A stretch of DNA of 64,000 nt from Pachypanchax playfairii (GCA_006937955.1 SSNP01000065.1:2561532-2625531); one strand, 5' to 3'; positions 53,390-64,000 are shown, counted from the first letter of the stretch. The notes: generated by a model from the sequence alone, not told the origin. Translations and numbers: made by a program.

Positions 53390-54319
53390 AGCCATAGTGC
53401 GTAACTTCTGTAACTTCTGTCGCCCCCTAGCGGAATTTTTGCGTCATTACAACAATAAAGCTGGCGCTTCCATATGACGTAAGCCCAGCTGCCACCGCTT
53501 TATCTCTGCCGTTGTTATTCCAACCGGTATCTGTCTTAATCAAGCTTCAAATTCAGTCTGTTTACTTTACCTGGCTCTATATTTGTTTCAATAAATATCA
53601 TTTCATTGTTGAAAAATGATCTATTTGTCTTATTCAGTGAATTTTTTCAGTTTTGACACGATGCAGAATCCTGCAGTCAGCTACACTGATCTGACTGACT
53701 GAAAAACCGTTACACTGGCAAACTGACAGACACAAACTGACACAGATAGAGACAGAATCAGCTGATCAGCTGGAACTTCGGCGCTCTGGGTTTCATCTGG
53801 TGCGCATTTTATATTTTGACAGTGTGTGCGGACCTGCGGACCACTTATGCACCCCTGAACATCAGCCAGATCTCTTCTCTCCACCGAGGAAAAGCGACGC
53901 CGATACAAATTCGCGTTTGCCTTCTCCTTCGGTCACTTTCCTTCTTAGCCAGTAGTCCCTCTGCCGAACGTCCAGGAATTTTTTTTTTTTTTTCGTGGTA
54001 GGATCCACTTCCCGATAAGTATCTCTCAGCTGTTTATTTGGATTCTCCGCCATGTCGACCTTCACGTTCTGCCGGCTGCTACGAGACACTGCGTTCTATT
54101 TCTTATTATTTTTCTTGTTGTGACATAAAAGACGTAATTTCATGTGCGACAGCGCGGGAATGTCGCAAGTCGACACGCAAAGTAAAAATTATATATATTG
54201 AAAAATACCATGAGATGTTTGAGGAGCCGATCGGCTTAATCTGCATTGTGTCATCTCCTCTGATAGTGGCTTGGCTGAAACGGACATCCACGGACATGTA
54301 AAAGTTACACACTACAGCT
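53390..54319 (-). mobile_element. TTAA-flanked element, 930 bp
   Basis: Inverted ends AGCCATAGTGCGTAACTTCT and AGCTGTAGTGTGTAACTTTT (right end inverted), with TTAA at 53386-53389 and 54320-54323. Just inside the left end is CGCCCCCTAGCGG, similar to CGCCCCCTACTGG in the element at 7536. On the minus strand an ATG at about 54053 starts MAENPNKQLRDTYREVDPTT, interrupted by an A-run, then FLDVRQRDYWLRRKVTEGEG. I do not recognise that peptide; it may be a captured exon or chance. Confidence 0.8.
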
Positions 54320-54706
54320 TTAAAGGCCTTTTGTTATGTTTCTGACAATTTATTTTTCCTCTTTCAACAGTGGCAGTGTAAGAACTGTTTTGTAAAAGTA
54401 CTAAACAGGTCTCTCAACCATTAAAAAATTAATATCCTCACTTTGGCTGTCCAACTAGCTTTCCTTGTACATACTTTTCTTGTCTATGCACATTTAAAAC
54501 ATGGAATTAACTAATTGTTCGTCAAAGTAGAGTACATAGAAGTCTAACATCAAAAATCTCTCAACATTTACCTGTCACCTTTGTGTGTGTATGATATTGG
54601 CTAATGAGAGTGAATATGCTCTTTGGTCTTTAATATGGTCTGAATATGGATTATTGGAAAGTATGCTTTTTTAAGTCCTTCAGAAACTTATTACAGAGCT
54701 AAATAG

Positions 54707-54852
54707 TAAATAATGTATACTTTTATAGATGCTTTTCTTAAGTCATGCAACTCCCAAAGCGCTTCACACTACAGTCTATCATTCCCCCATTCACACAAAC
54801 ACTCACACATTTTATGAGTGAGATGGTGCCACTCTTTCAAAGAAAAGAAAGC
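54707..54852 (+). repeat. SINE-like repeat, partial
   Basis: Matches the body of the 40826 repeat (CCCAAAGCGCTTCACACTAC, CACACAAACACTCACACATT), then is cut by Harbinger element C. Confidence 0.65.
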
Positions 54853-55024
54853 CCTGAGGTCTCATTTATAAAACTTTGTGTAGAATCTTTACTAAAATCG
54901 TACTTAAGCTCTGCAAAAAAATCTACTTACGCCAAGTAAGTTTGGGACCTATAAAACATGGCGTACGCACAGCTGCACTCAATCTCCGCTTTATAAATCA
55001 CACTCTACCTAGAAAAATGCTCTG

Positions 55025-56315
55025 GGATCTCATTTATAAAACATTGAATAGAATCCCTACTAAAAGTGTACGTATGACCAAAACAAAAAGTTTGCATATG
55101 CCAAAAAAATGTCAGACTTATAAAACCATGCGTACGCACAGTTGTAAGCAATTTCCCCTTTATAAATCACACTCTACCTGAAAGTTTGCGTACGTGAATT
55201 TGGCTCATGTCCTGCCCTGAACACGCCCAAACCGGGCCATATAAGGTCAACGCAAAGCAGGACATGAATATTGATACATATGAGGAAGACGGGAAATGTC
55301 GCAACTAAACAAAAAAACAAGAAGATAAACTTCACAGAGACGGAAATTAAAGTGTTAATGTGTGAAGTGGAGGCTAGGAGAGACATTTTATTTGGTGGAA
55401 ACAGCAGCGGTGTCACAAATAAAAGAAAAAACTCTGAGTGGAAGCGTCTGCAGTGCAGACTGTCAGTGCAGCTGACAGGACGGTGTACGGTCTTGTGTCA
55501 GAGAAGGAGGGCGACACCGACCTGACAGAAACAACTAATAAACCCAGTAAAACACCTTTTGTAATACGTGGCTACGTTAACAAATGTTAGCATGTTTTAA
55601 GGAGACAGACTAATATGTCGTGTCTTTTCATCATTTGCACATAGGCGAGGACGAGGACGTCAGACTGTCCCCAGCACCAGTGCTGCCGGTGACCACGGCG
55701 CATCCAGCAGTGGTCGGGTTCTGACTGAAGCTGTGATACAGACACAGAGAGACACGATCAGCGCTATTAATTCCGTGACCAATGAATTAAAAGAAATAAG
55801 GAGTGTGTTGTGTGACATTGCCTTGGTGCCTTAAATGATACTTAAAAAACATTAAATGAACCTTGTTGTTGTCATCTCAAACGCTGCATTACACCCTCAG
55901 ATCCTTGTTCCCTTAGTAAAGACTTCCTGTCGAGGAGGAGATTCATTTTATGTATTTCTCTTAGTATTAAAACTGTTTTTAGGAGAACTACAGCTCACTA
56001 CAAGCTGTAATATAGATATCATTGCTGTTCTGAATGTTTATAATAACATGAATCTATAATTAATATTTGGTGTGAGATGAAATGACGTGTGTGAGAGGAG
56101 TAACATGCAGTCTGACTGCAGTTCACCACTTCACCAACTGCGTAGTTGATTCCCCTCATCTCCAAAATGTCCGTACGCACGGGTCAGAGTTGGCTTACAG
56201 GTGCACGTTTTCAAGTCAAGTTTGTTTTTTATAAATCACAACTTTTGCTTTGAAAATGGCGTACGCTACTTTCAGGCCCCATTTTGTGCGTACGCAACGT
56301 TTATAAATGAGACCC
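55025..56315 (+). mobile_element. Harbinger-like element D nested in C, with CTG duplication
   Basis: Ends GGATCTCATTTATAAA and TTTATAAATGAGACCC, with CTG at 55022-55024 and 56316-56318. The interrupted site reads CTGGTGTTTTTGG, close to the CWGGTGTTTT-like target described for zebrafish Harbinger elements. It is about 1.29 kb with a Myb-like gene. Confidence 0.9.
55271..55834 (+). pseudogene. Myb/SANT-like protein of Harbinger element D
   Basis: The first part reads KINFTETEIKVLMCEVEARR, then DILFGGNSSGVTNKRKNSEW, the N-terminus of a Myb/SANT-like domain. The frame then goes astray at about 55440. The C-terminal exon (from about 55645) reads GRGRQTVPSTSAAGDHG and EAVIQTQRDTISAINSVTNE and ends with TAA at 55834. 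The helical segment matches the end of the protein of element A. The central SANT helices are missing or shifted. Confidence 0.65.
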
Positions 56316-56947
56316 CTGGTGTTTTTGGATCACATCCCGCCTTCAACACGCCCACTTTCTGCTGTAAATGGTCAATGCAAAGTGCCTTGTGCATATACAT
56401 GACCCGATTCGTCACAGCATTCCACCAATAAGATGGCGACCGCAGATCAAGGAAGATCAATGAAACGCAACTTCACCAAAGCAGAAATTGAGGTTCTTGT
56501 GGGTGGAAAAACAAAAGGAAGTGTCTTTTGGAGGTCACAGCAGTGGAATAACAAATAAGAGAAAATCCACGGAGTGGTACAGCGTTGCTGAAGCCGTCAA
56601 TACTGTGAGTTCTTCAGAGAGATCTGTGGAGGATTTAAAAAAAAAAAAGATCTGATCTGAAGGTGAAGGCAAAAAAAAAAGATGGCTTGCCACTGCCAGA
56701 GTGTGTCTGCCACTGGCGGAGGCCCTGGCACCTCTGATCCACCACCGCTCGCTGTTAGGACCTCAGCAGTACTGCAGGTGTGCGCCATGTCCAAAATGTG
56801 CGTAAGCCAGGTTCTTAGTCAACTTAAAGTTGCGCACATTTTTCCACTACGTTTTTTTTATAAATCCCAAAGTTTGCGTGGAAATTTGCTTACGTAGTCT
56901 TCCAACCCCGTTTTGTGCGTAAGCAAGCTTTATAAATGAGACCCCTG

Positions 56948-57335
56948 GTCCTGAAGAACAGACTCAGTGAGTAATGTTGGCTTGTGAGCTTGACTTGCAC
57001 TGTTGAAATCTGCTTTTCATGAAAAAAGTGACAATCTGGTGCAGTAAACCCTATTACAGTAACTGTCATTTCTACTTACTGAAAACATGTTCAGCTTCAA
57101 ATAAGACACTCTGGATGCCTCTGATTGCCTTAAATTACACTTAATAATTTCAGTAATTCGGGTCTCAGCAGGAAGTGGTGTTCTGATGATTTATGCTGCC
57201 CTTAAAAACAAATTATTTCATAATGAGATGTTATTAGAAGTTTATACAGTATTCTTGTTTATGGTGAGTGTTTCCTGTTAATTATTTAAACATATTTTTA
57301 TGATCCTTCCCTGATATTTTCTGTACAAAAGTCCT
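56948..57335. other. Unassigned DNA before a solo LTR
   Basis: No gene supported. Confidence 0.4.
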
Positions 57336-57340
57336 CTGGG

Positions 57341-58035
57341 TGTCAGGTTCAGTGTTTGTGTGTGCTGTGTTTTTTTGTGTCGGGTGAATCATCTCCTTTC
57401 AGTGAGGATCTGCGCTGGAGAGTGAGACAGATTAACTACACCTGGCGGCGATCAGCGCTGATGAGGAGCAGGGTGGTATCTAAACCAGAGGAAGACGTTC
57501 ATTCAGCGCCTGGTTGTTGACCTTCATGGTAGCTCCCGTGTGTCGTCCTTGTGATTTTTGAGAACCTTTTGAGAAACATTTTTTGAGAAATGTTTTTGTG
57601 ATTTCCTTGTGTGTACCTAACCCTGTTCTTCCCAGGATTGGTCACCCTGCTCCTCGTGTTCCAGAGTGTTCTCCCGTGTCCAGCGTCTGATCGCCTTGAG
57701 TCCTGTCTGTCTCTCTCTGGCGTCCTCACCCGACCTGGACTCACCACCTCCCTGCACAGCACCACACTGGACCTGCCCTCCCTTCGAGCAAAACCTTCAT
57801 CTTCTCTCCCGTGAGTCATTCACCTCCTCTCCCTGTAATATCTCCAGCTCCATCTCCGTGGCACCTGAACTAACTCTCCTCTCCCTTGCAGTACTGAGAC
57901 TCTCCCTGGCGCACCAGATCACCGAGCACATTTTCAACACTGTATATATTACTGTAAATAAACCTTTCACTTTTGCACCTGAGCTGCTGTCTGAGTCCTG
58001 CAATGTGGGTCAACAAGATCACTGAGCCCGTGACA
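57341..58035 (+). mobile_element. Solo LTR (695 bp) with CTGGG duplication
   Basis: Ends TGTCAGGTTC and GAGCCCGTGACA, flanked by perfect CTGGG at 57336-57340 and 58036-58040. An AATAAA at about 57957 is followed by TTTCACTTTTGCACC, the expected polyadenylation region. No retroviral genes. Open frames inside have no domain. Confidence 0.9.
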
Positions 58036-58040
58036 CTGGG

Positions 58041-58884
58041 TCCTTATCAGCCATTGTTGGGCTGACAGGTGCAGATCAGCTGAGAGTAGCAGCGCTGGGC
58101 TTATAAGGGGAGTGGCAGCAAGGAGCGGACGCCAGATGATTCCACTGTAACCGTGGTACAAAGCCAGCTTAGCGTGCTAAGTTCTTCAGAGTTTATTCAG
58201 CTAAGTGTTTTTTGAGCCACTACTTGTGTTCTCCTGCGCAGATTCTCCTCCTCCATCTGCTCCTCCGTCTATCACAGGGGTGTCAAACTCCAGGCCTCGA
58301 GGGCCGCTATCCTGCATGTTTTAGATGTTTCCCTGTTTCAACACACCTGATTCAAATATTTCAACAAGTCCTTCAGAAGCCTGTTAACGACTTGTTCATT
58401 TGAATCAGGTGTGTTGAAGCAGGGAAACATCTAAAACATGCAGGATAGCGGCCCTCGAGGCCTGGAGTTTGACACCCCTCAGCTCTGGTCCGCCTCTGAT
58501 GCCCTCCCAGCGAGCGTCCACCTGCATCTCCCTCTTTCTCTGGTCTGTGCCTGTCTTTCCGCCCTTCAACATCTCCAGCTGCACTCTCACTCCAGCCACA
58601 GTCCGCTGGCACTGGCACCTCCTCCTGGCAACTTCATCAGCAACTTCCAACCGTAAGCCATTTTCTCATTCTCCTGTACAATCTTCTGAAGTCCTCTTAC
58701 CATCTACTAAGCGGTTCGTCTTCCTCCTCCTCCTGTCTGACAGCAGACAAAAGAAACTGTTTTTATAAATACTCTGTGAGACTGTGAAAAGAAAAGGGAC
58801 AATAAACTGTTTAAACCTTTCCCTCGGTGCTTGGTCTGAAGCTGCCACTTGACTTAGAGTCCAATACAACCTGCAAACATGACA
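58041..58884 (+). mobile_element. Probable second LTR, host of the 57341 LTR and a miniature
   Basis: LTR-like sequence with TTATAAGGGG near 58100, CAATAAACTG near 58799 and an end CATGACA at 58884. Its start lies before the inserted LTR and was not found. It also contains a miniature hAT-like element at 58275-58479. Confidence 0.5.
58275..58479. mobile_element. CAGGGGTGTC-family miniature, copy 3
   Basis: CAGGGGTGTCAAACTCCAGG at the left and CCTGGAGTTTGACACCCCT at the right, with near-perfect pairing of both arms. Confidence 0.88.
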
Positions 58885-59659
58885 GCATATCTCAATAGGT
58901 AGCACAGAACACCGGTTCCAGCAACGGCTCTCTGAGACACAGTTGCGGAAACGTTTTTTTAATACTGAATTAAAATTGTAGCTAACCATTTTTTTAATAC
59001 TTCAAATTGTGTCTCTTCATTTTCAGGTTTTGGAGGAGCCAGTGGAATTTGTGGACAGTTGATGTTGAGGTCTGGGGAGAGGAAGTTGAGGTAAAATTCA
59101 TCTTAGAGAACGAGTGGGTCTCTGACCTTTTGTCAAATAAGCTATCTGTTAATTACAGTAGAGATTGTATTCTTCATCTAGAATGCTAGACACCTTAAGC
59201 TATTCATTTTTAGTTAATTGCATTGGTTTTGATTCATTAAAGGTGGAATATGGAACACAAGCACCACAGCAACATCCGGTGGGAGGGAGGGAGAACTAAA
59301 AATAACATCCTATACACTTTATCACTGCAGCTACTAAACAGCTTGGTTTGACCTGCAATGAGGTCAAACACTTCCTGCTTTGTAGATCAGTTACTATGTG
59401 TGGGCTCAAAGGCCATATCTGTACTTGAATGTGACAAGTACACAACAACACATCAACAGAAAAAGGTTCTGAAGCTGGAATTCCCAGTTCATTTAGAAAT
59501 CCCCCTTCATCTCCAGAATAGAGGTGAAGGTGTGTTTCAATGTACGTATCAAAACAAATCCCCTGTGAAGCCCCTCAGAAGGGTCTTCATCCAAGTCAGT
59601 CAGAACCAGACAGTCTTCCATCAAGGTGTAGTTTTTATTACTTCCCCTGACACACATGC
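58885..59659. other. Unassigned DNA with an exon-like segment
   Basis: An exon-like piece (59027-59090, TTTTCAG before and GTAAAA after) is open in two frames but has no recognised family. The open stretch 59358-59717 encodes no known domain. Confidence 0.35.
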
Positions 59660-59800
59660 TGCAGATGAACAGGTCGTTAACGGGCTTCTACAGGACCTCT
59701 CTGCTGAGAGGTTGTAGATTTGAATCAGGTGTGTTGAAGCAGGGGAACATCTAAAATGTGCAGGATAGTGGCTCTCGAGGCCTGGAGTTGGACACCCCTG
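59660..59800. mobile_element. Half copy of a CAGGGGTGTC-family miniature
   Basis: Only the right arm: GAACAGGTCGTTAACGGGCT, then TTGAATCAGGTGTGTTGAAG and a GGACACCCCTG end. Confidence 0.75.
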
Positions 59801-59834
59801 ATATAGAGAGAGTGGTTTGGCTTTATTTACTCCG

Positions 59835-59984
59835 TTTGTGGATACACCCCATGTTTCAGATGTGTTTTGAGTTTGAGGAGTCAAACCATTTGCTCCAGGA
59901 GCTACATATGGATGAGGTTTTCTTGCAGCGCTACTTCCATCTGTCCTGCATCCTGTTTGAAGACTTCCTGCTTCATTCAGGTAC
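59835..59984 (+). pseudogene. Harbinger transposase N-terminal fragment
   Basis: The frame reads FEFEESNHLLQELHMDEVFL then QRYFHLSCILFEDFLLHSG. This matches the start of PIF/Harbinger DDE transposases (a YHxLLQELRLDD...YFRMS..QFDxLL pattern). It is the only transposase-derived piece of that superfamily in the window. A solo LTR interrupts it at 59985. Confidence 0.7.
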
Positions 59985-60643
59985 TGTCAGGTCTTGCGGT
60001 TTGGGGTGTTTTATTATGTTCTGTACTTTGGAGGTTTTTCAGTAGTTGCTTTTCCTTTTGTTCTCTTTCAGTGTCTTAGGTCATGTTATGCTTTTATTTT
60101 CCTTAGTCATCTAGTTTCCTGTTTTGCTTTTATTTTGGTTATGTCTCTACTTCCTGTTCTCCTCATGTGTCAGCTCAGCTTGTCTCTTCAGTCTAGTGTT
60201 TTTCTGTTCAGGTGTTTCTTGTTTCTGTGATTACTTCCTGTGTTTGTTTCTCCCCATGTCAGCAGATGTTTTGAGTTTTGTAATCAGTTAGATTTGGGTA
60301 TTTCAGTCTCATGTGTTAGTCAGTGTTGGTTTGTTCTAGTTGTAGTCCCTGTCTCCGTCCATAGTTCCCAGTCTTAGCTCTTAGTACCATGTGTCTCAGT
60401 CTCCATCTCAGTTTTTTAAGTTTATCTTAGTCTCGGCTTCTCCTTTTTGTCTCGCTTTGTTTTGGATTACCTTTGTTTGGACTCACCGCCTCTTCCCCTC
60501 TTGTAAGTTTATTTGTGCCACGTCGTCATGTTACTTTCTATTTTATTAAACCCTTCTGTTGCTCTTTAAACCCATTCAGTTGTGTTTTCCCCCACACTCA
60601 CTGCACCTGGGTCCTACATTACAACCTCCGTCAAAACCTAACA
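59985..60643 (+). mobile_element. Solo LTR (659 bp), family 1, + orientation
   Basis: Starts TGTCAGGTCTTGCGG and ends AAAACCTAACA, with GGTAC (59980-59984) and GGTGC (60644-60648) flanks, 4 of 5 identical. A TATTAAA signal lies near 60542. Same family as 14274 and 24721. Confidence 0.8.
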
Positions 60644-60791
60644 GGTGCGTCACTACGATCAGACGCTCTGATTGGTTGACATGCTGCTTCAAGAGTGTTA
60701 AGAGTGTCAAAAGTTCAGCTAGCTGAACTTTCTACAAGTTTATGCTCATAACGTTCACAAAGTGACGCAGAGCCGTTGACGTCTGTCTGAC
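60644..60791. other. GC-richer flank, possibly Harbinger-derived
   Basis: It continues the DNA broken by the LTR. No gene supported. Confidence 0.35.
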
Positions 60792-61275
60792 TCACTCCAC
60801 CATAGATTTTACACGTAAACTTGCTGCTTCTGACGTTGACGGTTGGGCCGGTGTGAACGCACCATTATTAATACATTTCTCCATCAGTGTGCGCAAACAA
60901 AGCACACAGCAACATCCACAAGTTATTAGGATGGTCACAAAAACAGCCACAGAGACCATTATGGAGACTATTATTGCCTTATATTTAACAAATGTTTTAT
61001 TCAACCAGTCCTCTGGTGTCCATGCATTGTTTTAGACAGAGTGCGCAAACCTTCCAAGGCTCTGGTCACAGAACCATGAAAGTGCAACAGTAATCCCCAA
61101 ACATAGCACACACCCCACCTTTTTCAGCCAATAGGAAATCAAGGGCCACGCGGTTCTGAACAGCCATCAGAGATGTAGGCCCTAATTGCTTACTCAGGCC
61201 TTCCACTGCATCTCTAGTGAGATTAGCAAGTCTGAGAACATTATAATGAACATAGTTAATGTGATCTACATTCAT
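60792..61275 (-). pseudogene. Endogenous retroviral envelope, transmembrane subunit remnant
   Basis: On the minus strand, 61275-61066 encodes a heptad-like helical region and the sequence GPTSLMAVQNRVALD, followed by a CX6CC cysteine motif (CAMFGDYCC). This arrangement is typical of gamma-type retroviral transmembrane subunits. The second open part (61004-60792) has a hydrophobic membrane anchor rich in Val/Ile, followed by cysteines and a cytoplasmic tail. Between them are frameshifts and stops (about 61005-61075), and the surface subunit is missing upstream. Gag, pol and LTRs were not found nearby. It is a dead fossil. Confidence 0.8.
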
Positions 61276-62904
61276 TTACACTGAAACAAATAGCTAACTT
61301 AGATTATATTCACAGGTAAATCATTCTTCTTCAAGGTTACACTACATCGTTTCACTTAACCACATTTAGATCCTCAGATTGAAGTTGGACAAAGAAGTCA
61401 ATTCAATATCCAACCTACTTTGAGAGAGTTTTTCTTATATTATGAGAAAAGAACTGCACAGCATAAAATCCAAAGTATTCACATTCATGTTAGTGTGATT
61501 AGTAAACAAAATAAATAACAGTGGGTATAAAAACAAACATTCAACCTCCAAACTCAGCTGAAAAAAGTTGATTTTTAACCATATATTTTAAAAATGTATT
61601 ACTCTTAATTTTATCTAACCTCAAACACAGGTATTTCTTCACTATCAACACTCTGCTTCCTATAACATAACTTTAATATCAGCTTAGTAAGTTATCATTT
61701 CAATTATGTATTTGAAAGAAAACAACATTTTGGAGAAAACCATTGAAAGAATTATATCAACCTTAAAGTTATTTTGTCATCCCCCTTTAGAACTGACATG
61801 TTTCAATCAGTTCTGAACACAAATTATGTAATTTAATTTGATTTGATCCTAAAATTAGTTACATGTAGCCTCAAACATATAAAATTATATCAAAATCAAT
61901 ATTGATTACATGAGAAAATCTATTTCCATAGTTGCAATGAAAATGTCAGAGAATGCTCAACTGTAGTTTATTTTACAAATTTAGATGAAAATGGAATCTT
62001 AAAGTACATTTACAGGTAATTTTAAGATGATCAAACATAAACTGGATTCAAACTTTTGAATGGAAAGTTTATAACACTTCTTTTAGAAGATATCCTCTAA
62101 ACAAACTGCTGTATTGCCTCCATTTATTTATGCCTATTTAAAGCCACCCTTTAGTTCATTTTTTAACAAGGAGATTAATCCTGATCATTTGGTCAAAAAC
62201 ACAGATTATATACTTGTCAAATAGGAAAAGGAAAGAAAAATACATAAACCCACAAAAAATAATTGTAGAGGCATTTTGAATAGTTCAAGTAAGGTGTTCC
62301 ATTTGAATACCTCCCAAACAAATTCAACATGTTCTAGACATGGATCTCAGCAACAGTCTTTGACCCTGTTCCAAAAATAGTACCCCAGTGAGCAGTGTCT
62401 AAACTCCATTTTAGATTATTGTAACTATTCACAGTTGTATTTGTATAATTTTATAACTGATATTTTTCTCTTGGGCATTTCTTCTTCTGCCTATTTAAAT
62501 TAGAGTGTATAAAATACACCATTTTCTACAAGACTATTGCTTTTCTTCATGTTTGCAGAGTAGGCAACATTAGCACCACCTCAATCTCAAAACTATACAA
62601 GACTATGGGGAAAACCAACAAAACATAGCAATTCCTTGTTGCTCAAGGACAACATCTCAAATTAACCACAATCACAAAAATCCTGCTAAAATACTGAATT
62701 TATTTTTTTGCTTTTAACTGTTATTTTAAACTACCGATAATAAAACACACCCCTTTTTGTTAGAAATTAATTTCGTGAATTTATAAATTCTTTCCTTTTG
62801 CTATACACAATTAAATGGGCTAAAAAATACTCTGCATGCTTACAGCTGTTTTAAACAAACAAAAATGTCAAGTCAGTTAGGTTAAGAGTCTGTCAAAACA
62901 CATT
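61276..62904. other. AT-rich DNA without a gene
   Basis: About 1.6 kb with no open frame of note on either strand and no recognised repeat. Any surface-subunit part of the envelope fossil would lie here on the minus strand, but I cannot see it. Confidence 0.45.
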
Positions 62905-64000
62905 AAGTTCAAGTTCAAGTTTATTTATTTATAAAGCGCCAGTTCATGACAAAGTCATTTCAAGGCACTTCACAGAAAAATCAATCAATTAATAATAAAA
63001 CATTTTCTATCTAAGGAACCAGCCGATTGGGCTGAATTGTTATTTCAGCACAATCCCCCATCCTGAGCAAGCACAACTGGCGACAGTGGAAAGGAACGAC
63101 TCCCTTTTAACAGGAAGAAACCTCTAGCAGAACCCTGCTCAGGATGGGCGGCCTTCTGCCTTAGCCGACTGGGGTCTGAGCTGACAGGAAAGAGACACAG
63201 ACAAACACAGATGTATTTAGGCCAGTCGTCATGTCTATGGAAAGATAAACAGAGAAACAGTTAATGGCAGCAGTAACAATCAAAGCAATAACAATTTGAT
63301 GGTTCTAGTGGGAATATTTCATCCCTTGTTTATGTGAGATACACCCTCCTCAGAGGCAGCCAGAGTAAAGAAAGACAGCAGAGTGAAAAAAAATGTGGTC
63401 AGTATGTCCTCCGGCAGTCTAAACCTATAGCAGCATAACTAAAGGGAAAGCTCAGGAGAACCCAAGCTAACCCTGACTATAGGATTGTGTAAAAAGGAAA
63501 GTTTTAAGTCTATTCTTAAAACTACACAAGGTGTCTGCCTCACGGATAAAAAGTGGAAGCTGGTTCCACAGGAGAGGAGCCTGATAATTAAAAGCTCTTC
63601 CTCCCATTCTACTTTTAGAAACTCTAGGAACTAGAAGCAGACCTGCAGTCTGAGAGTGAAGTGCTCTGTTAGGAGCATATGGAACAATAAGATCTTTAAT
63701 ATAAGCTGGAGCTTGGTCGTTCAAGGCCTTATACGTCAAAAGTAAAACCTTAAACTTTATTCTAGACCTTACAGGGAGCCAATGAAGTGATGCTAAAACA
63801 GGAGAAATATGGTCTCTCCTTCTAACTCTCATCAGAACTCTGGCAGCAGCATTTTGGATCAGCTGGAGGCCTTTAACAGCACTATTAGAACACCCTGATA
63901 ATAATGAATTACAGTAATCAAGTCTAGAAGTAATAAATGCGTGAACTAAAGTTTCAGCATCCCTTTGATTCAAAATGCTCCTAATTTTAGCAACATTACG
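62905..64000 (-). mobile_element. L2/CR1-like LINE, 3' part, runs off the window
   Basis: Its 3' end at 62905 (CAAGTTTATTTATTTATAAA on the + strand) matches 27277 and 34465. The 3' UTR to 63466 is uninterrupted where the copy at 28119-34469 carries the Rex1-like insertion. The 5' part lies beyond 64000. Confidence 0.92.
63467..64000 (-). CDS. L2/CR1-like RT C-terminus, open
   Basis: Open on the minus strand from the window edge to the stop at 63467. It reads NQRDAETLVHAFITSRLDYC, LLSGCSNSAVKGLQLIQNAA, RRRDHISPVLASLHWLPVRS and NQLPLFIREADTLCSFKNRL. It keeps the Trp codon and reading frame that the copy at 31861-32100 has lost. This is the less damaged of the two. The catalytic domain lies outside the window. 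Confidence 0.9.
   Translation of the reverse strand, partial: RNVAKIRSILNQRDAETLVHAFITSRLDYCNSLLSGCSNSAVKGLQLIQNAAARVLMRVRRRDHISPVLASLHWLPVRSRIKFKVLLLTYKALNDQAPAYIKDLIVPYAPNRALHSQTAGLLLVPRVSKSRMGGRAFNYQAPLLWNQLPLFIREADTLCSFKNRLKTFLFTQSYSQG

Larger units (their letters stand above)
54857..56944 (+). mobile_element. Harbinger-like element C with CTG duplication
   Basis: Ends AGGTCTCATTTATAAA and its inverse TTTATAAATGAGACCC, with CTG at 54854-54856 and 56945-56947. It contains element D. Its own Myb-like gene is only a remnant near 56460-56760 (ACTTCACCAAAGCAGAAATT and following). It supplies the empty site for the hAT insertion in copy A. Confidence 0.88.

Noticed and set aside
54038..54312. 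Plus-strand 87-codon frame
   Set aside because: It crosses the right end of the TTAA element and has no domain.
57499..58025. Open frames of about 100-120 codons
   Set aside because: They lie inside a solo LTR with clear ends and a 5-bp duplication.

Overview
This window is vertebrate genomic DNA, almost certainly from a percomorph-type teleost. The evidence is one conserved host gene with introns (vegfc), Rex1-like and L2/CR1-like LINEs, tRNA-headed fish SINEs, Tc1-like, hAT and PIF/Harbinger DNA transposons, and a retroviral envelope remnant. I cannot name the species. Three 10-base N gaps (7622-7631, 33919-33928, 52541-52550) each sit in low-complexity sequence.

Host gene. Two exons of vegfc lie on the + strand: the cysteine-repeat (BR3P) exon at 9826-10150 and the terminal coding exon at 18057-18165. 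They are followed by a 3' UTR with an AATAAA at 18588. The 7.9 kb intron between them is largely repeats. No earlier vegfc exon was recognised in 1-9825, and no other host gene was identified with confidence downstream of 18.6 kb. A weak terminal-exon candidate lies at 49182-49288.

Layout. 1-6.5 kb: decayed LINE and Tc1 pieces, then a 3.2 kb hAT element (3284-6447) inserted in an unidentified minus-strand sequence with a membrane segment. 7.5-9.7 kb: a Harbinger-like element encoding a Myb/SANT-like protein, itself carrying a TTAA-flanked element and a hAT miniature element. 9.8-18.6 kb: vegfc exons and intron. 18.6-27 kb: solo LTRs, a 30-bp minisatellite grown inside a SINE-like repeat, a hAT carrying a Harbinger miniature, and a three-level nest (TTAA element, solo LTR, hAT). 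27.3-34.5 kb: a nearly complete L2/CR1-like LINE (SGNH-esterase ORF1, endonuclease plus RT ORF2) interrupted by a 5'-truncated Rex1-like LINE. 35-41 kb: LTR remnants and a chain of broken LINEs. 41.5-46.7 kb: a five-exon hAT transposon splitting a minisatellite. 46.7-57 kb: LINE, SINE, Tc1 and TTAA elements and two nested Harbinger copies. 57-61.3 kb: solo LTRs, a Harbinger transposase exon and an envelope remnant. 62.9-64 kb: the start of another minus-strand copy of the L2/CR1-like LINE, which runs off the window.

How the parts relate. The window is a layered record of insertions. Several copies of one family occur here, so many insertions can be compared with an empty site inside the same window, which fixes element ends and target duplications without outside data. 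The mobile genes are mostly broken by frameshifts. The best preserved are the Rex1-like RT frame (32333-33916), the L2-like RT frame (30233-31861) and the hAT at 42134-46038. No CRISPR array, operon, rRNA or standalone tRNA gene was seen.
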